Shown here one piece after another: positions 1 to 11,879 of a stretch of 64,000 nt of DNA. The translations under genes and the position numbers were made by a program. Below the pieces are notes generated by a model. That model was given only the letters and a program-made list of their open reading frames with translations. It was not told where the DNA came from and ran no database searches. Numbering within the stretch: position 1 is the first letter of the stretch; every line of letters begins with the position of its first letter. Source of the DNA: Pholiota molesta (Eukaryota; Basidiomycota; Agaricomycetes; Agaricales; Strophariaceae); contig JACGCK010000189.1 of NCBI GenBank assembly GCA_014925825.1, positions 1 to 64,000 of the forward strand, read 5' to 3'.

Positions 1-456
1 TAGTATTTAAACCATGTAATTCCCACAAATAAGATACTTTTGCTTCCCCCCACGGAATACAGATTTCATTGTACCTCGTAAAAACTGCTGCGTTCGCCTG
101 CGTGTACTTTCGTAACTGCGTCTTCGCAACTCGCTCACTTCGCCGCGCCGCGTACTACTCGTTTCTAACTCGTCTCACCGCGTCACGTCCTCCATTACTC
201 GCCTTCCCCGTGCTCGCTCGCCCGCTAGTCGCACCGTGCTTGCGCGCTCGTCGCCGCTCCCCCGACTCCCCACACTCGTCTTACGAGCACCCTCGCATTT
301 CATCCTTAGACCGACCTTGACTGAGAAGGATAACAAGAACCCAAACTCGCACTACTTGCCACTCACGCCGTGTCATTGTTAGGTGTTTGTTTTTCTTTCT
401 TTCACTTTACACACTATATACGACGAAAGGCACATCAACGGTTATTTGACTTCTAG
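1..456. other. 5' flank of the integrase-core gene
   Basis: No convincing gene. It should hold the promoter and first exon(s) of the next gene: the first exon I can read begins right after a TTCTAG acceptor ending at 456, so an upstream start exon must lie here or before the window. A C/T-rich stretch at about 130-290 is open in one frame but low in complexity. Confidence 0.4.
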
Positions 457-1913
457 CAAAAGCGGACGATCCCAAGTTGATTGAAGCGCTCAACAAGTAC
501 CACCGCGAAGGGAAAAGTAACAACAAGGTCATTGCCCAGTGTTTGCTGGCCGATTACGGCATAGTAGCTAGGTGAGCATATTTTTTGTTTTTGTTTTGAA
601 TGTTCCCGGCTGACTCCAATGTTCAATGCGACATCAGCAAATCGACTGTCAAACGCCGTCGAAAACAACTCGGCCTCAAAGGAAGTGGTGCAACGACCAG
701 AGAAATGCCCCACCTCGAGAAGCTCGCCTTGATATTGCATGAAATGGATTTAGACCCCTCGCGCGGCCATGGTCTTGACAATATACGAGCTCGGATTGCT
801 TTTGATTTTGGGATCCATCTCACGCGAGACTTTATCTCTGATGTTATGCATACGCAGGATGCGGAAGGTTTTCACCTACGAGAACCAGGTGCGAAGAAGA
901 TTCCTCGCACTCGCAAAAACCCAATTGGCATACACGAGCGTTGGTCAGGCGACGGACACGACAAGTTAAACTCGATTGGGTTCCCTATCTGGGCTGTTGT
1001 CGATGAAGCAACATCCAAATGGCTAGGTGGTTGGGTCTTGCCCAGCAATAGGTTGGGCACCATCATCGCATATGTGTACCTATGTCTGGTCGAGACGTAT
1101 GGTGGTAAGTCAATATTTAGCTGCCCTTTATCAAGAATTTCATTAACCTGTCTGCTTGTTGTCTGCCATGATTTATCAGGTATGCCACTCCAATTCACGA
1201 CCGACTGTGGTTCTGAAACGACACAGGCCTTTGGGTATGGCAATGCACTCCGGTATGCTCATTCGATTTTGAGGCATGCATCGTTTAACTCTGGATTTAT
1301 TTAGACGCACCTTCTACCCCGAGATCAATGCTGAGGTTTTAGCGCCACATGTATATGTTCGCTCTGTCCATAATATCTCGATCGAACGATCCTGGCTCCG
1401 ACTCCGCCTTGATTGGGGAAACAATGCCGTTGTCATATTTAGGAATGGTATTGACATGGGTCTCTATAACCCTAACAATCATGATGAATAGTATGTTTCG
1501 AGTGAGTCCCCTGCAATTATCATGCACACTTTACTCATTTGGAGATCAGTGAATTGTGCCAGTGGCTGTGGCCAAAGCTCCTTCAACAGGAGCTCAATAT
1601 GTTTATGGATTTCCGAAATGGTGTGAAAATGCGGAGAGACAAATACAAGGCCGGTCGCTCAGGATTCTCTCGTAACGATATGTTTAGCTTGCATTCCGAA
1701 TTCGACCTTCAAAATTGCCTTCTTCCTGTCGACATCACGGTAATCCAAGAGATGAAGGAGGATATGGGAGGTGATGCTCTTCTTAGCTTTGTCCCTCTCG
1801 CATTTGCAGAATGTGCAAATGCCGCGTATATGACCTTAGGAGTTCAGAACTTGTCAATGGGCAATGTTTGGGCAGTTTTCCGTTCTCTTATGCCTCTTGT
1901 CTTCCCTCATTAG
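457..1913 (+). CDS. Integrase-core (DDE-type) fungal protein, 5' end missing
   Basis: Five exons join in frame: 457-571, 638-1104, 1180-1252, 1305-1490 and 1550-1913 (stop TAG), with introns of 52-75 bases, all GT-AG. The N-terminal part is a helix-turn-helix-like segment (STVKRRRKQLGL) as in transposase DNA-binding regions. The core shows an RNase-H-like triad: Asp in SGDGHDKL, Asp in TTDCGSET and Glu in NISIERSWLRLRLDWG. This matches, by recognition, the integrase-core proteins common in agaricomycetes, which lie as single genes with no LTR, gag or reverse transcriptase. I see no flanking repeats, so it may be a domesticated or immobile transposase rather than an active element. The first exon is not identified. 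The C-terminus (VFRSLMPLVFPH) is the usual end region of the family. The triad is visible; enzymatic activity is inference. Confidence 0.8.
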
Positions 1914-2220
1914 GTCGCAATCTTGGACTTGCTCGGACTTTTTCTTATCTTGTATATTTCTTGGAACAGATTTTCATCGCGTGCAATATATCTGGTTATG
2001 CTTACCTGTTGAATTATTTGTGTGAATAGATGAACCATGACATGTTGACACTGCAAGCCCAATGTCTGCTTAATAATTTGGACCAGGTCTCGAGTGGGGT
2101 CAGGTCTCCAACAGGTTCAGGACCGAAAAAAATGTTGAAGTAGCATTGCATTTGTCCTTGTCCTACATACCAATCCTTTCATCTTCACTAGGTGCCTACT
2201 TGTCCATATATCACATTCCT
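1914..2220. other. Short intergenic spacer
   Basis: This stretch holds the integrase gene's 3' end and the promoter of the next gene. Nothing else is recognisable. Confidence 0.4.
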
Positions 2221-5200
2221 ATGGCTACCAAATGTGCGCGCTGCAATTTCGTGTTTCCACGCCTGGATGACGGATCCAACTGCGCCAAATGTGCTGCTAT
2301 GAAACCTGGATTATCGATAGGGGAAATTGCCGCTATTAACGTAAGTACGGCCAGGGAGAAGTTCAGATTGATGATTATGCTCTACCTTACTTATCTTCCT
2401 AATTTGTTAGACTACGCCTCAGTGTGCGGCATGTGGGCTAATCATAGCAAACCTTCAACATGCGATATGCAATTTCTGCATCAAATTCTATAGTATGTAT
2501 CTGTTATACTCTTCGAATATGGATGCTGCCTGATTATTATACACAGAAGATGCAGGGACCATTCATACCACAGTATCGGCATTGCCAGGAGTTTTGGATC
2601 TTGTTCATGGCCCCCTGACGGGTTTAGAACTTCATCGAACCTTGTAGACACGATCATAAGCTCGGCTCGGGTATATCAAGCTCAAGCTTCAGGCTCCCGT
2701 CTTGCGCAAGCTCCTATTGCCTATGCTCGAACAGGGTTGAATGGCATAAAAACAAGGAATCTTGATATTGCTGCCCAAGTAACGGCTGAGCGAAAGGCAA
2801 AGAGTGAGGAAACAAAACACCTTGACACGGGCATCCGAATTACAGCCGGACTCTGGGAGTCCCATAAGAACAAAATATCTCAAGTATGTTATGCCTCTAT
2901 CATTTCCCTAGTATCCGACTCAATGTATTCAATGCCGCGCTAGATCAAGGAATTTACAAAGATAGAACTTTTCGATCCCAATGTATCCGCCAAAGCGGCA
3001 TTCGATAAACTCCTTATCAGTTTGCGCTCTAACTTTGAAGTCAAAAACCCAACTGCGCAACAGCTTACATGGTACGTGCTCCTTAAGTTGCTCAGAATCG
3101 ATCTCCATATTAATAAAAACAAATATTCCCAGGTCGAACATTTCTCTATTCGCTCATGAAAATCAGAACAGGTTCTCCTCTTTGCAGAACTGCGATCTCG
3201 CTACTTCGTTGGGTCAATTCTTCAAAGCAGAGTTTATCAGAAAAAAGATTGGGACAAAACGAAAGCTTGATAATCGCGAAATTGAAATCCGATTGATGTA
3301 TGAGAGGGTCAAAATTGTGAGAAGCTGCTTCAATCTTTCAATATCATATTATTTCTGAAAACAATCCTTCTATGATTTCTACAGTTTTCTGAGAGTGATT
3401 CCGAAGCCCCACAGTCCGAAGACGATAGTTTTGAATTCCTCGGCTCCAAAAGGAAGCGCGGTGCTACTCAAGCCAGTGCCTATACTTCAAAACGGCTCCA
3501 GCCTCCGAGTCTTACATCCAAAGCAGCATCTTCCTCACGACCCGCCTTCCTTAAAAGCTCATACAAGGCCAGATCTGACGACGCCGTCATTTTGAAGAGC
3601 GCATATAAGCCGCGAGCACCTCAAGTGCAATGGAGTAAAGACGTTGACACGACTTCATGCCAGTTTTTTCGCATATCGGCCACGTACGACATAAAAACTT
3701 GTCAAGTTGAACTTTCTCCCGAGGCAACCGATGCAGAAGACATCGAAATTGCAACCAAGTGGGAAAACAAGAAGGACGGCGGATATGTTGGGATTGGATA
3801 TACGAAACGAGGAATATACGTGAGTCACTGATTTTGGTTTGAATTCAATTCCTTGCTCCTAAATACCAATTTTACAGGCTCGCTTTGCAGGAAGAGAGTA
3901 TGTCATCACGCAGCCTTTTGAGGGTACAGCCGAGAATGTTAGGCACGTCCTCGAAGAGGAATACAAACTCTTATGTCAGTGTCATGGCTTCAAGGGCGCA
4001 TTTGACGATTTTGCAAAGGACAGGAAGATGCGGACCATCCCAAGTACGTTCGAAATCACCTAGCTCATTCCCAAACAGAATTTTAAATTTGGCCAACTCT
4101 CTTACATAGATTTTTATTTCAACTTCCCCTCGTCGATACTGGGGAAACTCGTCCCGTCTCTCAGTTCTGGGAGCCGTAAACTGCCTTATCAATACTTCAT
4201 TGCGACTCCTCTTCTACCATATGGTGACGCGGATCCTAAAATCAAGAAATTCACCGGAAATGGTGAAATTGGAATACCTCAAGATGATATAACGAAAGCC
4301 ATACATGCCTTCGCACATTTTTCTGTGGTATACTCTCATAGCGGCCTACTCTTTTGCGATCTCCAAGGTATGTGTGTTTGGATTGATCATGAGTGATAGA
4401 TCTAAGATACTTCACTGATATATTATTCTTTAGGCGCAGCCCGATATCCAGCAGATTATGTGTTTGATTGATCCTCAGTGCCACACGTAAGTTCTACTAG
4501 AACTTACGTGTGGCACTGAGGATCAATCAAACACATAATCTGCTGGATATCGGGCTGAGCACGGGTGCGGGTCCACACAGGTAACCCGCAGGTATACCTG
4601 TGGGAATACCTGCGGGTCAAGTGATCCGCGGATCCGGGTCAAGTGATCCGCGGATCCGGGTCACCCGTGACTACGGGTCACCGCGGATCCGGGTATGGAT
4701 TTCGGCGACGGGAGGTCTACCTGCGGGTACCTCCGACCCGCGCGCTAATTTCAAGCTCCGCTTCAATGAACTTCAACGAACGTTCCACGGATTGTTTCTT
4801 ATCTCCTCGTCAATTCACCCCGCCCACATCAACTCATCGCGCTGCCCACGCCGACTCGCGCTCCCCAGACGACACGACGGCGCCGCGCGGAGTCCGCACG
4901 ACCACGTATGGACGACACGCCTGGAACGACGAAGGAAGGGGAGCGAGCAAGGGGAGACCCGGGCGCGGGAGACCCACAAGGTACGTCCCCTACGCAGTTC
5001 GCCATCGCTCGCCGCTGACCCCTCCCCCTCCCCACAGCCTCCATGCACGACGACGATGCGCCACGGAGCCCCTCCCGGCCCCGCTCGCTGCGCACTTCGT
5101 CCGACGGGCGTGCCACGTCACCCGCCCGCGACGTCGTGCTGTGGCGCCCGCACACGACGACAACGGCCGCCCACCGCCCGCCATGTCGTCCCGCGACGCC

Positions 5201-6109
5201 CGCCACGTCGTCCCGCGGCGCACGACACCACGAAGACCCCCATACCCCACTACGTCGTCCCGCGGCGTTCCCGCGACGCCCGTGCACCACATCGTCCCGC
5301 GGCGCACGACATGACGACGATGGCCCCGCACCCCCACTATGTCGTCCCGCGGCACTCGTACACCCCGGGCGTGCGACGTCACCCGCCCGCGATGTCGTGC
5401 CGCGACGCCCGCACACGACGACCATTGCCCCGCACCCGCACCGTGTCCGGACGCGCGCTTCGCGAGTCCCACCGGTCAGATGCCCCTCCCACCCCCTCCT
5501 TCCTCCCCTGCACCGTCTGTGCGTACAAAGGAGCTGCTTATAAGCAGCTCCTGCGGCGCAGAGACGCATAGAGGGAGGGTTTCTGGCCTGACCACTGAGG
5601 GTACCCGCAGGTATACCTGCGAGTACCCGTCGGGATCCGCAGACTACAGGTATACCTGTAGGTACCTGCGACCCGCAGGTATTTGACCCGCGGATCCGGG
5701 TGATCCGTGGGAAAAAATCTTCGCGGGTGCGGGTATGGATTTTGGGCGCAAAAATACCCGTGGGTAGGGTCTGGGTAACCTGCGGGTGCACCCGTGCTCA
5801 GCCCTAAGTTCTACACACATATGTTTCATGCCTACTCAGCGTCTGGACTGATATGTTGCATCTGCAAATGCCAAATCCTTCAGGTCGGCTAATCCCAAAG
5901 ATACCGTGTACTGGGATGGAGGACTAGAGAAGATCGAGGCATTTATTCATGCGCACAATATTGTTTGTGAAGATAATTGGGTGTGCCGAGGTTTGAAGCT
6001 CAAGGATGTTGTCGTTGAACATTCTACTCCCAAATCTCCAAGCAAGTCCCCACAGCTAAACAAAAAGTCCCGTCTCTCCTATATTACCCACGAAGACAGT
6101 GACATATAA
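2221..6109 (+). CDS. Zinc-ribbon plus alpha-type protein kinase protein
   Basis: Ten exons can be traced: 2221-2340, 2411-2492, 2547-2883, 2944-3071, 3133-3316, 3385-3819, 3878-4043, 4110-about 4375, 4434-4486 and 5884-6109. The N-terminus has CxxC pairs on both sides of intron 1 (CARCNF, CAKC, CAACG, CNFC), a zinc-ribbon. A Ser/Lys-rich linker follows. The C-terminal third looks like an alpha-kinase domain: a CHGFKGAFDDFA segment, then HSGLLFCDLQG and CLIDPQCHT, which match the metal/catalytic 'DxQG' and 'DPQ' blocks of the family (as in eEF2 kinase). Likely a Ser/Thr kinase; substrate unknown. Two oddities. Exon 3 does not keep one open frame from its start to the segment near 2640. Intron 8 needs the weak donor GTTTGG at 4376 to restore the DPQ frame. 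Either model these as frameshifts or as unusual splicing. The last intron would be about 80 bases but is 1,397 because of a transposon. Confidence 0.72.
4437..4557. repeat. Perfect 60-bp inverted repeat with 1-base spacer
   Basis: Arm 4437-4496 is the exact reverse complement of arm 4498-4557, with C4497 between them. The left arm is the alpha-kinase penultimate exon plus its GTAAGT donor; the right arm is an antisense copy leading straight into the terminal repeat of the inserted element. The last six bases of the right arm (GGGCTG) are also the start of that terminal repeat, so the junction lies in 6 bp of microhomology. Confidence 0.95.
4498..5806. mobile_element. hAT-like non-autonomous element in a kinase intron
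   Basis: The right terminus reads (reverse complement) TAGGGCTGAGCACGGGTGC and the left terminus GGGCTGAGCACGGGTGC. AGTTCTAC (8 bp) occurs at 4490-4497 and 5807-5814, so the element makes an 8-bp target duplication. TAGGG termini plus an 8-bp duplication fit the hAT superfamily. Both ends carry GC-rich subterminal repeats built on CCCGCAGGTA, GATCCGCGGATCC and GGGTACC. The interior (about 4,800-5,560) is a low-complexity C/G-rich filler with long open frames on both strands but no transposase. It contains one copy of the hairpin repeat. The left end is abnormal: an inverted copy of host sequence (4498-4557) sits between the duplicated target and the terminal repeat. Confidence 0.8.
5512..5571 (+). 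repeat. Hairpin repeat copy a (inside the hAT-like element)
   Basis: Matches the dispersed motif ACCGTCTGTGCGTACAAAG, then a stem-loop (GGAGCTGCTTATAAGCAGCTCC region, 11-bp arms) and CTGCGGCGCAGAGACGC. It is the only copy carried by a recognisable transposon. Confidence 0.7.
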
Positions 6110-8369
6110 TCATTTCTTGGTTTCCCTTATATCCTTCTTTTTTGTTCAGAATTTAGAGTTCATAGCGCCCAATTGTCATATATTAGTCCTTAAATATAAT
6201 ACCACAAAGAGAAGCGTGTAGTTGGCACCTAGTACCGGTAATTAGATGACAAAGTAGAACAATGACTCAAGGTGGTTGAGCAAGGAAGAGGGGATGATGT
6301 GGGGTCTGATCGTCTTCGTCGTCTCATATCGACGGGCCGTAGAAGTCACAGAATGCACAATGGGACTCACAAATGGCAGTGCTGGCATTTTGGCCATGGT
6401 CATTGCTGCCGCAGAAGGCCCGAGGTGAATATTCCATGTGCGAGCACTGGACGATGTGGAGAACAGGAGTGTTGTAGCTACGAGTCGACCTTCGATGTAT
6501 GCAGTTGTGGCTCCAGCCTCTCACGAGAGGTGGATGCGGGCAATATTCTTTGCCTGTCGTGGAGGCGTAAGAGATGAAAATTGGTTAGAAAGTGGGGTGG
6601 GGATGGTGCTGTAAAACATACCAGTTTAGAGGAGATGATGTCAACACATCATCGATGCATCATGCATCATCCCCTGGCCCTCATCACTCCTGCAGTTCAC
6701 ACGAGATTCCCATCGTCGCATCATTGCAATGCCTTGTGCAGTTCAAGATGTTGTAGAAGGATGGTAATCATAGTATGTCATGGTGCACAGAATGGTGGTG
6801 GAACGATGGAACGGTGGAACATAAGCAATGTCGGACTGTCACTAGCGACGGCACGGGACTTCAAGTGTATGTATATACAATGTGTCTCCAATAATAATCC
6901 CCTGTAGTGTAGTGGGCTATGATCCAAAGGCTGTGTTCAACGCTGGTCGATTACGTCATACTACCTTAGGTCAACGGTTCGATTCCATCACAATGTATTC
7001 TATATAATCTTTACCCTATGCCGCAAAGTCATTGCATAGGGTGTTTTATTCTTTTATTCCCTTTCTTTCTATCATTGAAAGTCAAATTGAAGGGTAAATA
7101 CCAAAGGGGAGTCGATCTTTCTTTTTTTTTCTGGAAGGCAGAGGACGACGGAAAACATATATTGCATTGTATAGTATAACAGTCTTTCCGATAGGAATAC
7201 CGAATGTGCTACCGTTTTTATTATATTAGATAATCCATTAGTGACATGAAGTCACGAATTTTTTGGAACGAAGACCCCAAAGATGAACTCGGGCAGTATA
7301 ATTAGAAATCAAACGCAAAATAGACCTGACCCTGCTCGCCAACCGTACCCGTGTCTAGATTCCAGTGCGTTTCCGTCCCTTTCGGGTTGAGACTTCCGGT
7401 TATTGATATCGTCGTTGAACGAAACGAGGATTGGGCAGTGGGCTGAAGGACACATGGTGGGCTGGCTCACAGAGGTTGGACTTGACGGAAAACCTTTTCT
7501 GGGTTGTGAAGTTCTTGGCATTTGATGGCTCGGAGCAGACGACACCGCCGTTCGCCCTCGACGATTCTCTCGATGGCGATGTTTGTTCCATGCGCTAGGG
7601 ACGGAGCAACTCCGCCGAGCATTGAATGGAATGGACAGAATGGGACGTACGAGGCGGCAGCGGGCTCGCGACAACGCGAGGCTTGCATATACGGTGCGTC
7701 CTGAGCTCGCTGCGACGGTGTACAAAAACCGCTGACGACGAGACGGTTAGCGTTCACACGCCAGGGCACGAACATTGTTTCACAGCCTACCATCGCCGGG
7801 CGCCTCCGCACCCCCACCCATTCTGGCTCTCCTCGACGCCCTCGACGACTAATCGGCCGCCAATGGGCATTCGTGCTCTCGTAGCGGGTACGCGGCAGCG
7901 AGCTCGGAACGACCCGAGGTACGTCCGAGCCTATTGCGACAGGTGCAGGCGAAGCTGACAAAAGGATCATTAGTATTTGCATGGCGGCGCGAACATTGTT
8001 TCACAGCTTACCACCCACAGACGCCTGCGCCCCCACCGCTCTCTGTGACACCATGGAACTCATCGGCGGCCGACGGGCACCGCCCCTCTCTTAAAGCCCC
8101 GTCCTCATGTGTCGTTCGTCATGGAGGGCGGGATGCACTAGGATGCACTGCGGGCAGGAGATCGTAGTCGGATGGCCCTGCGGGCGCCGCCGCCGCTGTT
8201 CTGACAGACGCCGCTGTGCTGACAATGCCGATCGGGTGCGGATGGGCTGCGAAGACGATGGCGGCGCCAGAGAGGAGGATGAGCGACGACGCCGCCTACG
8301 CCTCACGGACCATTCACGGATACGCAGCGCGTTCGGGCTGGCGCCAACGTCTTTGGTCATATAACTTTT
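6110..8369. other. 2.2-kb region with no recognisable gene
   Basis: Only short unrelated open frames on both strands. About 6,638-6,680 is rich in CATCAT/GATGATG with small palindromes. About 7,720-8,060 has two partial copies of a segment (…GAACATTGTTTCACAGC… at about 7,770 and 7,993, then C-rich sequence), a local duplication. A box-B-like motif at 6,976 does not fold as a tRNA. Confidence 0.4.
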
Positions 8370-8560
8370 GGGTTTAAAGCGTGCTCTACATGACAGACGC
8401 GATAGAAGAATGAAGCTAAAGAGGAACAGACGATGCGGCAAAGGCTCAGGCTATGCGCGACGCGTTGTGTCACATTCACATGACACGTGTCCCAATAGCA
8501 CGCACTGCTGTCACACGATGTGTTGGAAGTTGAAACTCCTTCAGCTTGCCTTCAGCTTCA
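8370..8560 (+). repeat. Partial upstream part of repeat W
   Basis: Shares with the 28.2-kb, 45.5-kb (inverted) and 51.4-kb regions the order CTACATG…GACGC.ATAGAAGAA, then GCGACGCGTTGTGTCACAT and an ACACGTGTCCC-like segment. The downstream W core is absent here. Confidence 0.5.
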
Positions 8561-9008
8561 TCTCAGTCATCGGCAGGACCAAAATGTTCTGTGTTAGCAT
8601 GACAGAATATGCCAAAAAGGTACGAGGAGACTCGGCGCGTGCGATCACCTTGGCCAGCTACATATCTCCACTCTAAGTGCGCCCTGGTTGCGCCCAAGAA
8701 GATCGCACAGATCTGTAAACTCGCGGAGTCGACATTGGATACACCGACGGCAATAATCACCCCGAATATTCGTACGCGCGTTGGGTTCTCATCGGGACAG
8801 ATGTACGCAAGAGGTTCTTGGGGTGATTAAATTGTACTCTCGCTCGCCCTTCTGACAACACGGTGAGTGGATTTACGGTAAGCACTTTTTTTTACCATCC
8901 CCTGATCTCATCCAAGTTTCCTTGTAGTTTGGCTCAATGTTCATTTACTACGCCATCTCCGTCGTTCACTACACGTGGTGTTTTCCTGTAACCCCCTCTA
9001 TACCATAT

Positions 9009-9085
9009 TACCTTCTGCGCGTGCAAAGAACGGAGCATATAATGCAGGTTCTACGGCGCGGAGACGCTTTGGGTTTGGGCGAGGC
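9009..9085 (+). repeat. Hairpin repeat copy b
   Basis: TACCTTCTGCGCGTGCAAAG, stem-loop GAGCATATAATGC, then GGCGCGGAGACGCTTTGGG. Same order and spacing as the other copies. Confidence 0.75.
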
Positions 9086-9239
9086 TTGGAAGTTGACTTA
9101 CGTGCGGACTCAAAGAGTTCCATTGGATATATCGTGAGTAATACTTCAGGAAAGTATACATACTAATACTTGTATAAAGCGTCCCGAGTGCGACAAGGCT
9201 TACTTCAGCGGGCTCTTCTCTGCTTCAAGCCAACAAGCT

Positions 9240-9640
9240 TGATGTCCGCCGCTATCGTCGTATGGCGCCCTGTGAGTCCCTTTGGAGTCCCTACGCGAGC
9301 CTCCGACGCGCATCCGCCTCGCCAGCCTCGTCTCGCAATACTCTATTCGGGTATATTCCAGAAGATTGTCATCTCTCGCAGGCGTTCGGCGGCGAGCGAT
9401 ACCTCCGATGTTTCAGGGTGTACCGAGAATCGATGGGATCGATGAGATCGACAGCATGCGACCTCAACCAGGGCATTCAAGCCAGTGGGAAGACCATTGG
9501 CTTCACCGGCGTGTGGGGGAAATTCCGGTGGCGATTCGGGGAAACTGAGCCCTGTCTGGCTCAAGTCTGGCCCATCGCTCACGTCGGCTGTACCAAGGCT
9601 GTACCGTAGATGTTGAATCTCAATAGGTAAACGACGTAAA
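9240..9640 (+). repeat. Repeat shared with 52.26-52.50 and 58.63-58.69 kb; unoccupied transposon site
   Basis: The segment CGAGAATCGATGGGATCGA … CATTGGCTTCACCGGCGTG … TGTCTGGCTCAAG … GCCCATCG … TGTACCAAGGCTGTACCGTA is uninterrupted here. At 52.5 kb the same sequence is split after GCCCATCG by the 6.1-kb transposon and resumes at 58.63 kb. The empty target is at about 9570-9577. Confidence 0.9.
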
Positions 9641-10068
9641 CATTCATACTAAAATTCACAATAATAAACGCAGAAGAGACACAGATTTAAATCGTCTATA
9701 ACAAATTTACATAACCCAATCTACGCCTCGTATAAGTATCGGGAAGGCGTGCAAATGGCATAAAGGCTTGATAAAGGCAGGGCATCGACTCGAGGGCAAT
9801 GGCGATCACGGCAGCTCCGGCAGATCGGGCCGCGATAAAAAAAAGTCACTATCATCGATAGCTTTCCATCCGATCCACCCCAGTCCACCACCGGCCCTTC
9901 CTACATGGCTGCGATACTGAAGAAAATACATTTGCCGATGGACTCTCCATGCCCACCTACAATGGGGGTGGACCTATCCCCAGGCCAGTTGAATCTGCTA
10001 TCAACGCAAACAAGACGTTGTAAGTGCCTTTGTTTAATACGACGATGTTCATGATCAGCTGCACTCAC

Positions 10069-11875
10069 GTCGTCGTGAGGATCGTGTTGGTGGGGATCGC
10101 GGTCGTGGGGTCGTATACCTGCACGGGCGTGTACTCGACGGGTTTCGCAGGCACGCATTGGGGCTCCTCCTCGACGGCTGGTGGTGCCTCGTTGTCGGGG
10201 CGTGGCGCTATGGCCGTGGGGGCACGCGGCGGCTTCCGCTTGGGAAGCGAGGAATCTGCTGCGATGCGCGTGAGATTCGATCTGAAGGTGATGGATAATG
10301 ATAACTCTCACCTGCTTTCCGCTGCTTCGTCCTCTTTGTGGCTGCCTCCTTTTTGCCCGACCGCGCGCCTCCTGGACTGGGCCGCGCGTCCTGCTTCGCG
10401 GGACGGCCTGATCTGCGTGTTAGATTGCGGATAGGGTAGCAGAAATCCATGGCTTACCTCGTTTTGCTGGCCTGACGGGCTCCGTATTGGGGGGAAGGGC
10501 ATCGGGTGCGTCGTCTACCATCCTTCTCTTCCCCTTCCCCGTGTTGTTGTTGTTGTTGTCCATGGATGTCTCGGCCTCCGGGTTCACGACACCCCTACGC
10601 CAACGTACTTTATCAGCGATGGGCTTCTCTCAAGAGACGATTGGACACAAATACCGTTGACTCAATCGGCTCGGTGGGCTATTCAGCCTCACTGCCAAAT
10701 CGCTGGATCGAACAGATGTGCTCGGTCCAGCGATTGTGTCGGCTTTATAATTGTTGTTTACAATCGCCTCTTCGTAGAAGCGATCGTATATTTCGGTAGT
10801 CACTTTGGCAAAAAATTAAATTGATAAGCTTCCTATCATCGCCAATTGCACTGCTAACTCACCTTGCTTGGCTCTACTATCTGGTCCAGAGTCAAACGAG
10901 TTGTCTGGTTGTGTATGTTGTGTATATCGGACATCGACGGTGCTGTGCCAATATGGATTGGTGGGTGGGGCCGCAAAGGCACTGGTTGAGCGGGGAACCG
11001 AATGCGCAGGTGCTTGGTACAATGCGTGCCTGCGTCCGAAAAACCACTGATCGGCCGGCGGGAAGGTCTCTTCGACATTGGCGACAGGTGAATGTGGGTG
11101 AGGTGCTATAGATGCCCAAAATTTTGGGTCTATGATGTGCGTTTAGACATGCAACTGACAATCAATTCGCAGAAAGACGATGACCTACCCGGATCATTGA
11201 ACAACACCTCCGGAACCGTATCCATCAGGTTCCCTTTGACGGATTCGTTGAATGGTCCAGGATTGGGGTGGACATACACTGTAGGAGGTGTGTGTCATTA
11301 GTCTAGCTCTGAACCTAGAAAGATAACGACTTACTTTGAGGTGTAAAGACGACCGGTGCCGCCTCATAACGCGGGACCTCCAAACTCGGCGAGTGACCAT
11401 ACCCCATCGACTGCGTGCAGAGGATGTCGTGATTGGGTTGGACATACGCTATAGGAGGCGCGTGCCATTAGTCTAGCTCTGAACCTAGAAAGACAATGAC
11501 CTACTTTGGGACGCAAATGCGCCGGGTGCCGCCTCGTAACGCGGGACCTCCAAACTAGGCGAGTGGCCGTAGCCCATACCAACTTCTTCGTGAGAGCCGG
11601 GACGACATCTTCGACGCGCAGGGGCTACGATGTGCGTTTAGATCAGCATCTGACGATCAATTCGCTGAAAGACGATGATCTACCTTCTGGACGGTCAGGA
11701 TAGGTTTGATCAGCGAGTTGATGATAATTTGGGACGACTATATGAAGTGCGTGTCATTTTTCTATCTCGCAATCTCGAAGGACAATGACCTACAAGGGAG
11801 GGGCATATCCCAGCACTGCTGCATAGATGGACGGGAGTCGGCGTAGAAGCTTGTGGACCATGCGGTGTTATTCAT
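10069..11875 (-). CDS. Family A copy A: Pro/Ser/Tyr-rich protein, type 1
   Basis: Minus-strand multi-exon gene paralogous to the three other family A loci. It probably starts at the ATG at 11875 (MNNTAWSTSFYADSRPSMQQ), a start like that of copy D. Exons follow with short GTxxGT introns and a basic tail rich in PPRP/KPP and ending just before the GTGAGTGCAGCTGA donor at 10068. Exons near 11,150-11,700 are repeated units. Composition (Pro, Ser, Tyr, Gln) predicts a disordered protein. No enzyme motif and no signal peptide. Function unknown. The exact exon list is not certain and some exons may be decayed. Confidence 0.45.
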
Positions 11876-11879
11876 GTTT

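Noticed and set aside
4600..5800. Long open frames (up to ~320 codons) on both strands
   Set aside because: They are products of C/G-rich low-complexity filler inside the hAT-like element; frames overlap on both strands and show no domain.
6900..6995. tRNA-like box A/box B pattern (TAGTGTAGTGGGCTA … GGTTCGATTCC)
   Set aside because: The T arm has only two or three pairs and no acceptor stem closes, so no tRNA fold. A tRNA-derived SINE relic is possible but unsupported.
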